Of a DNA stretch of 64,000 nt, positions 7,892 to 15,701 are shown in pieces. The notes under the pieces were generated by a model. The model worked only from the letters and a program-made list of their open reading frames with translations, did not search any database and was not told where the DNA came from. The stretch comes from Collinsella sp. GTDB lineage: Bacteria > Actinomycetota > Coriobacteriia > Coriobacteriales > Coriobacteriaceae. Position 1 is the first letter of the stretch, and each line of letters starts with the position of its first letter. The translations under genes and the position numbers were made by a program. The stretch is from positions 33,929 through 97,928 of the forward strand of contig JAGZUC010000004.1 in NCBI GenBank assembly GCA_018380195.1. Direction: 5' to 3'.

Positions 7892-10033
7892 GTGGCAAAA
7901 AAGCCTCAGCACGCTCAGAACAACCAGCGCAGTCAGCAGGGCAAACAGGGCCAGCAGCAAAAGCGCGGCGGCAAGGCGCAGGCCACGGTCGCCCGCGCCA
8001 AGCATTCCCAAGCGACGCCCGCCCGCCCCTGGCGCCCGGGCCGCGATAAATTCCTCCCCGTCAGTCGAGCCGACATGGATGCACGCGGCTGGGACCAGTG
8101 CGACTTTGTCTACATCTGCGGCGACGCCTATGTGGACCATCCCAGCTTTGGCATGGCCATCATCAGCCGCGTACTCGACGCGCACGGCTACAAGGTGGGC
8201 ATCATCTGCCAACCCAACTGGACCGACCCCGCCAGCATCACCGTGCTCGGCGAGCCGCGCTTGGGCTTTCTCGTCAGTGCCGGCAACATGGACTCCATGG
8301 TCAACCACTATTCGGTGACCAAGCATCGCCGCCACACCGACGCCTACACGCCCGGCGGCGAGGAGGGGCGCCGTCCCAATCGCGCCGTCACGGTCTACGG
8401 CAACCTCATCCGCCAGACGTTTAAGGACGCTCCCATCATCATCGGCGGCATCGAGGCGAGCCTGCGCCGTCTGGCCCACTACGACTACTGGCAGGACAAG
8501 CTTAAGCGCTCGGTACTGCTCGACTCGGGCGCCGACATCCTCATCTACGGCATGGGCGAGCACGCGATTGTCGAGATCGCCGACGCACTCGACGCGGGGC
8601 TGCCCGTCGATCAGATCACCTATATCAACGGCACCGTTTACCGCACGGGTTCGCTCGACGAGGTCTACGACTACGACCTGCTGCCCAGCTGGGACGACCT
8701 TGCCGCCGACAAGCTCAACTACGCCCGCAGCTTTAACGTGCAGCAGCAGAATATGGACCCCATCACCGGGCATCGCCTGGTAGAGCCATATCCCAACAGC
8801 GTGTACGTGGTGCAGAACCCGCCGTCGGCAACACTCACCACCGACGAGATGGACGAGGTGGCCGAACTCCCCTACGCACGCGATTGGCATCCCGACTACG
8901 ACGCGGCAGGCGGCGTGCCGGCCTTTGCTGAGATCAAGTTTTCCATTAGCTCCAACCGCGGCTGTTTTGGCGAGTGCTCGTTTTGCGCGCTCACCTTCCA
9001 CCAGGGCCGCGTGTTGCAGATGCGCAGCCACGACTCGATCATGCGCGAGGCCGAGCTGCTCACGCGCGATCCCGAGTTTAAGGGCTACATCAACGACGTG
9101 GGTGGACCGACGGCCAACTTTAGCCGCCCCGCCTGCGACAAGCAGCTCAAGCACGGTGTGTGCAAGAACAAGCGCTGTCTGTGGCCGAGCGTATGCAAGA
9201 ACATGGTGGTCGACGAAAGCGGCTACACGCAGCTGTTGCGCGACCTGCGCCAGCTGCCGGGCGTCAAGAAGGTCTTCGTGCGCAGCGGCATCCGTTTTGA
9301 CTACACCATGGCCGATGCCTCGGACGAGTTTTTACGCGAGCTGCTGGAACACCATGTCTCGGGCCAGCTACGCGTGGCGCCCGAGCACGTGAGCGACGCG
9401 GTGCTGTCCGTGATGGGCAAGCCGAGCCGAGCCGTCTACGATGCGTTCTGCCGCAAATTTGAGCGCCTGAACCGCGAGTATGGACTCAAGCAGTATGTTG
9501 TGCCGTATCTGATCTCGAGCCACCCCGGTTCAACCATGAAGGAAGCCGTGGACCTTGCCGAAGCCGTGCGCGACATGGGCTACATGCCCGAACAGGTGCA
9601 GGACTTCTACCCCACCCCGTCCACCATGTCGACGTGCATGTACTACACCGGCGTGGACCCGCGCACCATGGAGCCGATCTATGTGGCGCGCGACCCGCAC
9701 GAGAAGGCCATGCAACGCGCGCTTATCCAGTATCGCAAGCCCGAGAACTACAAGCTGGTACGCGAGGCGCTGGAAAAGGCTGGCCGCCGCGACCTGATCG
9801 GCTACACCAAGCATTGCCTGATTCGCCCCGTGCCGCCACGCCCGGGCGAGACGTCTGCCGGCGGCGGACACGGCACCGGCAAGAAGGGCGGTAAGGCCCA
9901 CGGTGGCGCCGCCGGCAAGGGACCCAAAGGCAGCAAGGGCCACGGCGGCATGTCGCGTGCGCAGAACACCGCAGGCCGCAACCGCGCGGCCCAGGGGCGT
10001 CAGGGCGCCAACGGCGGCGGCAGGCGCAACTAG
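7892..10033 (+). CDS. YgiQ-family radical SAM protein
   Basis: The 713-residue protein has the YgiQ N-terminal domain (FLPVSRADMDARGWDQCDFV) and the radical-SAM cluster motif CFGECSFC in SSNRGCFGECSFCALTFHQG. A long C-terminal radical-SAM region (ISSHPGSTMKEAVDLAE) follows. The tail is low-complexity Gly/Lys/Ala with HGTGKKGGKAHGG-like runs, which could bind RNA or nucleic acid. The biochemical role of YgiQ proteins is not established. The GTG start sits after GGGAGGG; an upstream ATG would add non-homologous residues. Its stop overlaps the convergent CPBP gene's stop in a CTAG. Confidence 0.88.
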   Translation: MAKKPQHAQNNQRSQQGKQGQQQKRGGKAQATVARAKHSQATPARPWRPGRDKFLPVSRADMDARGWDQCDFVYICGDAYVDHPSFGMAIISRVLDAHGYKVGIICQPNWTDPASITVLGEPRLGFLVSAGNMDSMVNHYSVTKHRRHTDAYTPGGEEGRRPNRAVTVYGNLIRQTFKDAPIIIGGIEASLRRLAHYDYWQDKLKRSVLLDSGADILIYGMGEHAIVEIADALDAGLPVDQITYINGTVYRTGSLDEVYDYDLLPSWDDLAADKLNYARSFNVQQQNMDPITGHRLVEPYPNSVYVVQNPPSATLTTDEMDEVAELPYARDWHPDYDAAGGVPAFAEIKFSISSNRGCFGECSFCALTFHQGRVLQMRSHDSIMREAELLTRDPEFKGYINDVGGPTANFSRPACDKQLKHGVCKNKRCLWPSVCKNMVVDESGYTQLLRDLRQLPGVKKVFVRSGIRFDYTMADASDEFLRELLEHHVSGQLRVAPEHVSDAVLSVMGKPSRAVYDAFCRKFERLNREYGLKQYVVPYLISSHPGSTMKEAVDLAEAVRDMGYMPEQVQDFYPTPSTMSTCMYYTGVDPRTMEPIYVARDPHEKAMQRALIQYRKPENYKLVREALEKAGRRDLIGYTKHCLIRPVPPRPGETSAGGGHGTGKKGGKAHGGAAGKGPKGSKGHGGMSRAQNTAGRNRAAQGRQGANGGGRRN

Positions 10034-10941
10034 GGCAGTGGTGCGCTCGCTGCGTCCATCCCACACGCGTGGCGCAGCGAGCGCATTGCCTCAACGAGGA
10101 TGGCACCGGCGATAGCGACCGTAATTGCCACGCCGAACGGCGTGTTCACAAACCAGAGCAACGTCATGAGATACGACCCGGCATTAAAGGCAAAGTGCAG
10201 CAGGATCGTGTAGCAAAGCTTTCCGGTCGTCACGAGCACCCAACCAAAAATGAGGCCGGCAGCGCCCGCATAGCAACCCTGCACCCAGTTCATGTGCATA
10301 AAGCCGAAGATCGCCGCCTGCAGCACAATCGCCGCGGCGATACCCCAGTTACTCGGGGCCGCCCAGGGCACCATGGCGCCGTCTTGCGGTCGCACGAGAC
10401 GTCGGCGCTTCCAAAGTGGGCGGCACTGCGGGTTAAACGCTCGGAGCGAAAACTCAAAAATAATGCCGCGCACCAGCAACTCCTCGCAAAACGGAGCGCC
10501 GAGCACCGTGGTCAGGACAGCAAGAAGGCTGGTATCGCCCATGCCCGTTTCCTCGACGAGCTCGCTATAGTCTGCCGAGACCTCGGGCAACAGCGACAGC
10601 ACGGCGTCGGTCACGTAGCCAACGACCACCTGCAGGGCCAAGCCGATCACGATAACGCAGGCAATGCGCTTCCACGCGCTACGCAATCCCCCGCCAAGTG
10701 GACGCTCACCTTGCCAGCGCGCGATAAACGACCGCGGCCACAAATAACGCCACCACAGCAGCGCCATCAAAAACGATGCCGTCTGAGCGGCAGCCTGGAA
10801 CCATTGGATATCGAGATTGTCGATCGGATAGCCCGTCAGCACCGACACGGCATCGAGAACTGAAAACAGAACCACGCTCAGGGCTATATCGGCAGCGACA
10901 ACGCCAAAACAGGCAAGCGCCCACGCCATCGCATTGAGCAT
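10030..10941 (-). CDS. CPBP-family intramembrane metalloprotease
   Basis: This 303-residue protein has about eight hydrophobic segments and the CPBP/Abi signatures. They are FCEELLVRGIIFEF (EExxxR, motif 1) and FGFMHMNWVQG (FxxxH, motif 2), with a third motif near NAGSYLM. The family includes CAAX prenyl-protease-like enzymes and bacteriocin-immunity proteins; the substrate cannot be deduced here. The start ATG follows GAGGAGG by five bases. It is separated from the upstream antitoxin gene by a family C inverted repeat. Confidence 0.85.
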   Translation of the reverse strand: MLNAMAWALACFGVVAADIALSVVLFSVLDAVSVLTGYPIDNLDIQWFQAAAQTASFLMALLWWRYLWPRSFIARWQGERPLGGGLRSAWKRIACVIVIGLALQVVVGYVTDAVLSLLPEVSADYSELVEETGMGDTSLLAVLTTVLGAPFCEELLVRGIIFEFSLRAFNPQCRPLWKRRRLVRPQDGAMVPWAAPSNWGIAAAIVLQAAIFGFMHMNWVQGCYAGAAGLIFGWVLVTTGKLCYTILLHFAFNAGSYLMTLLWFVNTPFGVAITVAIAGAILVEAMRSLRHACGMDAASAPLP

Positions 10942-10958
10942 GCCAACCTCCTCAAAAC

Positions 10959-11016
10959 CCGGCACTTAGGGACGTTCCTTAACTGCCGGCAGAAAAGGAA
11001 CGTCCCCAAGTGCCGG
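10959..11016. repeat. Dispersed inverted repeat, family C copy 1
   Basis: A 22-base arm beginning CCGGCACTTAGGGACGTTCC is complementary, with one mismatch, to the right arm ending CCCCAAGTGCCGG. A degenerate copy is at 22488-22528. The repeat lies between two minus-strand genes. Confidence 0.75.
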
Positions 11017-11029
11017 CAGTTTGGGACAG

Positions 11030-11233
11030 TCATTGTTGATGAGAATCGGGCGCAGCGCCAAAAGCCCCGCTCGGCGAGATGTCGAACGGAAAGGTGCCGC
11101 AGCGATTGAAGGCGGCGATGAACATGCGGATGGCGTTGGACGGCGTGGTGCCCACGAGCTGGGTTGCCGCCGCGAAGGCCGCCTTTTCCTCGGGCAAGAC
11201 CTTCGCGACAACCGGGGTCATGTGTTCTGCCAT
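11030..11233 (-). CDS. Orphan RelB/DinJ-type antitoxin
   Basis: The 67-residue protein has the RelB/DinJ ribbon-helix-helix pattern. A short strand (VVAKVLPEEKAAF) is followed by TTPSNAIRMFIAAFNRCG and the hallmark TFPFDI. Such antitoxins neutralise RelE/YafQ mRNA interferases and repress their own operon. No toxin gene follows: the next minus-strand gene is the CPBP protease, beyond a repeat. It may therefore be a solitary remnant or act in trans. An AAAGGAA site precedes the ATG. A palindrome ~115 bp upstream is a candidate operator. Confidence 0.72.
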   Translation of the reverse strand: MAEHMTPVVAKVLPEEKAAFAAATQLVGTTPSNAIRMFIAAFNRCGTFPFDISPSGAFGAAPDSHQQ

Positions 11234-11346
11234 GGCGCTTCCTTTTTGAAACGACGGTGGTGCGAATGGATGCGGGCCACGCGGCTGGGCGACGGGCTGT
11301 GAAGGCAACCCGATTGGCCCGCATCTGGAGTTTGTTCTACGGCGTT

Positions 11347-11375
11347 GGTATTACTTGGTATTCCTAAGTATTACC
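11347..11375. promoter_or_regulatory. Candidate operator upstream of the antitoxin
   Basis: GGTATTACTT and AAGTATTACC form an imperfect palindrome with one mismatch, and a third partial unit GGTATTC overlaps it. Ribbon-helix-helix antitoxins bind such repeated short arms, so autoregulation is plausible. It could instead serve the ABC-transporter end region. Confidence 0.4.
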
Positions 11376-11448
11376 CTGCAGATAGAATACCATACCCGAC
11401 CCCATGGGGACGGAGAAAAAACGGATCATTTTGTTGCTGAGTAAGTAT

Positions 11449-12825
11449 TTACAGCGTGATGATGTCCGAGATATTGAGGGCCTGAGCGTCGACGGCATCG
11501 TGTGTAGCAAGCAACAGCATGCGGCCGTCGAGCAAGTCGAGCACGATCTCGGCGCATGCGTCGCGCGCAGCGGTATCTAGGCCGGTAAAGGGCTCGTCCA
11601 GAATCACTGCGCCGCCCGGACACAGCAGGGCTCGGGCAATCTCGACACGACGGCGCTGTCCACCCGAAAGCTCGGCCACGCGGGCATGCACATCGACCCC
11701 CGGCACCAGCAGGCGCAACAGGGCCGCGGCACTCGAGGCGTCCACGCGCGCGTCGGCGCACACCAGCACGTTATCCAAAGCCGAGGCGCCCTCTACCAGG
11801 CGCACATCCTGAAACACCATGGAGCACGGCGCGCACTCCCCCGCCGCCAGCGCAAGCAGCGTCGACTTGCCCACGCCCGAGGTGCCCATCACACAGATAC
11901 GCCCACCCGCAGGCACGTTGAGCACCAGCCCGTCGAGCGCCGGCGCCCAGGGCGCACGATCGCCCACGACAAGCGCAAGCTCCGCTGCAGCGCCATCGCT
12001 CGCAGCCCCCGCACGCCCGCGCAGTCCATGCCCATGCGCCCGCACGGCCGCGCGCCACGCCACGGGTCCCGAAACCCGCAGCAGCCACACCAGCACGCGC
12101 TCACACGTCCACGAGGCGGCAACGACCAGCACGGTCCACGCCAGCAGATCAGCCGTCTCAATCAAAAGCTTTGCCTGATAGATGCGCTCGCCCACGGTGC
12201 CCGTCGCCATGCCGATCAGCTCCGCTGCCACGCCGGCCTTCCAGCTCATGCCGATCACGGCGCGGGCGCACGAAAGCACAAACGGCAGGACTTCGCGCCA
12301 GGTATGGGCGCAAAACAGGCGCCGGCCGCGCACGCCATGCAGACGGAACATCTGCTCCAGCGGTTTATTCACCTGTGCCAAGCCCTCGGCCAGCGAAAAA
12401 TACACGCCCGGCAGCGCCATCAAAAAGACCGCGGCGATGCTCACGCGCGCCGATCCCAACCAAATAAGCAGCAGGACCACCACGCAGGCAACCGGCGTCG
12501 CCTTAACAAACGAAAGTGCCGGAGCCACCAGGCGCGCAAACGCCCGCAACCGTGACGAAATCCCGGCAAGCACGCCACCACACACCGCGGCAAGCGCCAG
12601 CCCGCCCAGTATCCGCGCGCCCGAGCCCACCAAAATCGCCCAGGTACCGCCATCGCACACCAGGCGCAGCAGCGCCAAGGCAACAGCACCCGGCCCCGGC
12701 AAGATCAGCGGCTGCGCCACCAGCGCCGCCACCAGCATCCACGCGGCAAGCCAAAAGGCGGCGACGGCACCTGCTGCCGCCACCGCCTTCATACGCTCTG
12801 TCATTTGTCGAGCAAACGCGCGCAC
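11449..12825 (-). CDS. ABC importer, permease fused to ATPase (SsuC/SsuB-like)
   Basis: The 458-residue polypeptide joins two usually separate subunits. Residues ~1-255 form a BPD-type permease with about six helices and the EAA-like loop (EQMFRLHGVRGRRLF). Residues ~280-458 form an ATPase with Walker A GTSGVGKST, Q-loop VFQD, signature LSGGQRRRVEIARA and Walker B AVILDEP. The ATPase is short, about 180 residues. The layout matches nitrate/sulfonate/taurine-type importers. The GTG start is 3 bases after the binding-protein stop, so the gene is the last member of the hydrogenase operon. The substrate is unknown. Confidence 0.85.
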   Translation of the reverse strand: MRAFARQMTERMKAVAAAGAVAAFWLAAWMLVAALVAQPLILPGPGAVALALLRLVCDGGTWAILVGSGARILGGLALAAVCGGVLAGISSRLRAFARLVAPALSFVKATPVACVVVLLLIWLGSARVSIAAVFLMALPGVYFSLAEGLAQVNKPLEQMFRLHGVRGRRLFCAHTWREVLPFVLSCARAVIGMSWKAGVAAELIGMATGTVGERIYQAKLLIETADLLAWTVLVVAASWTCERVLVWLLRVSGPVAWRAAVRAHGHGLRGRAGAASDGAAAELALVVGDRAPWAPALDGLVLNVPAGGRICVMGTSGVGKSTLLALAAGECAPCSMVFQDVRLVEGASALDNVLVCADARVDASSAAALLRLLVPGVDVHARVAELSGGQRRRVEIARALLCPGGAVILDEPFTGLDTAARDACAEIVLDLLDGRMLLLATHDAVDAQALNISDIITL

Positions 12826-12828
12826 GGG

Positions 12829-13887
12829 CTACTCCATGTAGTAGAAATCGTCAGCCGGAAGTTTACCACCCACGGCACTCGCGTCCGCGTCGGACAGCAC
12901 CTGCAGATACCCGCTAAGTGCCGCCTTCATATCCTTGCCCGTCTGGCAGACAAGCATGCACCCGGGAATCGCCTTCTCGGCGATCTTGGCGTTATCCACG
13001 ATGCCGGCATCGACCACGGCCTGCGCCCAGTCTGCTGGCGCCGCATTGACAGCCTTAACGCTCGCCGCATGGCAGCTCAAGAACTCCGCCACGGCCTCGG
13101 GATGTTCCTCGGCAAACGCGCGGCGCACCACGGTCACACCCGTCAGCAAGCGCGAGCCCGTGTCACCCGCCAGCTCATCCCACGCATCGGTCAGGCTTAC
13201 CGGAGCCGACAGCTTGCCTTCGCTCTTTGCGATGGCAGCTGTCTTGAACGGCTCCGGCAGCACGCCCACGGCGGACGGGTCGGCAAGCAGGGCCGACAGC
13301 ACCTCGGTGGGCTCGCTCTTAAACTCGAGCGTCACCTGTCTGGTCAGGCCCGCGCGCTCCAGCAGGTAGTTCATGACGTACTCCGGCGTGGTGCCTTTGC
13401 CCGTCATGTAGACGGTATGGCCCGCCAGATCACCAAACGAAGTAACGTCCGCGTCGCCCGTCACAACGCTCAGCACGCCCAGCGTGTTGATGTCGATGAC
13501 CTGCACCGCGCCCTCGGTCTTGTTGTAGAGTACGCTCGCCACGTTGGCGGGCACCAGGGCGATATCGATATCGCCCTGAATGACCTTGGGCACAATCTCG
13601 TCGGCGGCAGTGTTGATCGCAAAGTCGAACTCATTGTCCGTGGCACCGTCGGCCGCCCGGTCCATAAACTGCACCAGACCCATCGACGTCGGACCCTTGA
13701 GCGAGGCGACGTGCACCTCAACCGGCTCGGCAGCGGCACCGTCAGCAGCAGACCCGGCAGCCGAGCCCGCGGCGGACCCGGTACCGGCAGCCCCGCCGCC
13801 ACAGCCCGCGAGCGCAAGCGACAGGGCGCCCGCGGCGAGCGCCGAGGCAAACCCCCGGCGCGACATCTCAAAATCAAACGCGCGCAT
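12829..13887 (-). CDS. ABC transporter substrate-binding lipoprotein (SsuA/NMT1-like)
   Basis: The 352-residue precursor starts with a positively charged signal (MRAFDFEMSRRGF) and a lipobox, LALAGCGGG, so the mature protein is lipid-anchored outside the membrane. An SRRGF twin-arginine-like motif is present but the lipobox dominates. A low-complexity Ala/Gly linker precedes a two-lobed binding domain with NMT1/THI5-like features (KGPTSMGLVQFMD, DVALVPANVASVLYNK). Its start lies 2 bases after the hydrogenase stop, indicating co-translation. The ligand cannot be assigned from sequence. Confidence 0.85.
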   Translation of the reverse strand: MRAFDFEMSRRGFASALAAGALSLALAGCGGGAAGTGSAAGSAAGSAADGAAAEPVEVHVASLKGPTSMGLVQFMDRAADGATDNEFDFAINTAADEIVPKVIQGDIDIALVPANVASVLYNKTEGAVQVIDINTLGVLSVVTGDADVTSFGDLAGHTVYMTGKGTTPEYVMNYLLERAGLTRQVTLEFKSEPTEVLSALLADPSAVGVLPEPFKTAAIAKSEGKLSAPVSLTDAWDELAGDTGSRLLTGVTVVRRAFAEEHPEAVAEFLSCHAASVKAVNAAPADWAQAVVDAGIVDNAKIAEKAIPGCMLVCQTGKDMKAALSGYLQVLSDADASAVGGKLPADDFYYME

Positions 13888-13889
13888 CG

Positions 13890-15701
13890 CTAGCACGTCC
13901 CCTCGTTAGGCATCGTCCATGCGTGATGGTCGGTATGCAGCAGCTCCTCGGCCAGCGGCGAGAGCGGCTCGCCCAAGAACTCGCGGTAGCACGCCTGGAC
14001 ATCGGGATTCTCGTGCGAGAAGCGAATGTCCGCAGCGGCATCCAGACCCCACAGCACCTGACCGCGCTCGGCTGCCAGCTCGCAGCCGTCGTGGATGGGC
14101 TGACCGCCGCCACCGACGCAGCCGCCCGGGCATGCCATGACCTCAACGAAGTCATAGCTCACGCGGCCGTCGCGAATCGCGTCGAGCAGACGGGCGGCGT
14201 TGCCTAGCCCGTGCGCCACGGCGACGCGCACCTTGGTGCCATCGATACCGGCCACGGCCTCCTTCCAGCCGTCCAGGCCGCGCACATCGGTAAAGAAGTC
14301 GGCGTCGGGGTTCTTGCCCGTCACCAGGTAATAGGCCGAGCGCACGGCAGCCTCCATCACGCCGCCCGTGGCGCCAAAGATCACACCCGCGCCCGTGCCA
14401 AAGCCCAGCGGCGTGTCGAGCGGCTCCTCAACCAGCGTGTCGACGCTCACGTGGCTCGCGCGGATCATGCGCACCGTCTCGCGCACCGTCAGCGCAACGT
14501 CCACATCGGGCGTGCCGTCCTCGCCCACCATGCTCGGCAGCGCGCACTCGGCCTTCTTGGCCGTGCACGGCATCACGGACACCACAAACAGACGCTCGGG
14601 CTCCACGCCCAGCACCTTGGCGTAGTAGGTCTTGGCGATGGCGCCAAACATCTGCTGCGGCGACTTGGACGTGGACAGGCTGTCGACAAACTCCGGGTAG
14701 TGCGCCTTCACAAAGCGTACCCAGCCCGGGCAGCAGCTCGTGAACATGGGCCAGCTGCGGCTGTCGCCCTCGCCCTTGGCGGCCTTACCCAAGCGCTCGA
14801 GCAGCTCGGAGCCCTCCTCCATAATGGTGAGGTCGGCCGAGAAGTCGGTATCGAACACGTACTCAAAGCCCACGCGGCGCAGCGCACAAGCCAGGCGCTC
14901 GACAGTAGCCTCCTCGCGCGGAATGCCGAGCTCCTCGCCCCAGGCGCTACGCACGGCCGGCGCAATCTGCACCAGCACGATCTTGTCGGGATCAGCGATG
15001 GCATCGAACACGGTCTCGGTATCGTCACGCTCGCGCAGGGCGCCCGTCGGGCAATGCGTGATGCACTGGCCGCACGCGACGCAATCGGTCTTGCCGATCG
15101 GCGCACGCCCGCGGGTGCCCACGGCGGTATGCGTGGCGCGGTTGGTCAGATCCCAAATCCCTAAGCCCTGCACGCTCTCGCACACCTTGATGCAGCGCAT
15201 GCATTTGATGCACTTGTCGTTATCGCGGATGATGGGGGAATCGAAATCCCAGCCCTCGCGCGCCAGGTGCTGCTCGTACGGCAGATAGAAGATGCCCAGG
15301 TCGTTGGCGATGGTCTGCAGGTTGCAGTTACCACTGCGCACGCAGCTCGTACAGCGCGAGTCGTGCTGGGACAGCAGCAGCTGCACGTTGGTGCGACGCG
15401 CCTCGCGGGCCTTGGGGCTGTTAGTGTGGACCACCATGCCGTCGAGCACGTAGTTGTTGCAGGCGGCAACCAGCTGGTCGCAGCCCTCAACCTCGACCAC
15501 GCACACGCGGCAACCGCCGATCTCGTTTAGATCGCGCAGGTAGCACAGGGTGGGAATCTGGATGCCGGCGGACTTGGCCGCGTCCAGGATCGTGGTGTGC
15601 TCGGGTACCATGACCTCGCAATTATCGATAGTGAGCTTGACCATATTGAGTGCTCCGCTTTCGGTGTTGTCGCTGACAGTGGGGTTGTTGGGCTCTACCA
15701 T
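13890..15701 (-). CDS. [FeFe]-hydrogenase catalytic subunit
   Basis: This 603-residue enzyme interconverts protons and H2. From the N-terminus there is a [2Fe-2S] ferredoxin domain (Cys53, 64, 67, 81), a His/Cys3 cluster site (HDSRCTSCVRSGNC), and two [4Fe-4S] ferredoxin motifs (Cys164-174 and 207-217). The H-cluster domain follows, with L1 TSCCPGW, L2 MPCTAKKAE and L3 VMACPGGCVGGGGQP, all intact. No signal peptide is present. The ATG follows GGAGGGAGG and overlaps the upstream flavoprotein gene by 7 bases. HydEFG maturases are not in this window. A second possible start at Met20 would still keep all clusters. Confidence 0.95.
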   Translation of the reverse strand: MVEPNNPTVSDNTESGALNMVKLTIDNCEVMVPEHTTILDAAKSAGIQIPTLCYLRDLNEIGGCRVCVVEVEGCDQLVAACNNYVLDGMVVHTNSPKAREARRTNVQLLLSQHDSRCTSCVRSGNCNLQTIANDLGIFYLPYEQHLAREGWDFDSPIIRDNDKCIKCMRCIKVCESVQGLGIWDLTNRATHTAVGTRGRAPIGKTDCVACGQCITHCPTGALRERDDTETVFDAIADPDKIVLVQIAPAVRSAWGEELGIPREEATVERLACALRRVGFEYVFDTDFSADLTIMEEGSELLERLGKAAKGEGDSRSWPMFTSCCPGWVRFVKAHYPEFVDSLSTSKSPQQMFGAIAKTYYAKVLGVEPERLFVVSVMPCTAKKAECALPSMVGEDGTPDVDVALTVRETVRMIRASHVSVDTLVEEPLDTPLGFGTGAGVIFGATGGVMEAAVRSAYYLVTGKNPDADFFTDVRGLDGWKEAVAGIDGTKVRVAVAHGLGNAARLLDAIRDGRVSYDFVEVMACPGGCVGGGGQPIHDGCELAAERGQVLWGLDAAADIRFSHENPDVQACYREFLGEPLSPLAEELLHTDHHAWTMPNEGTC

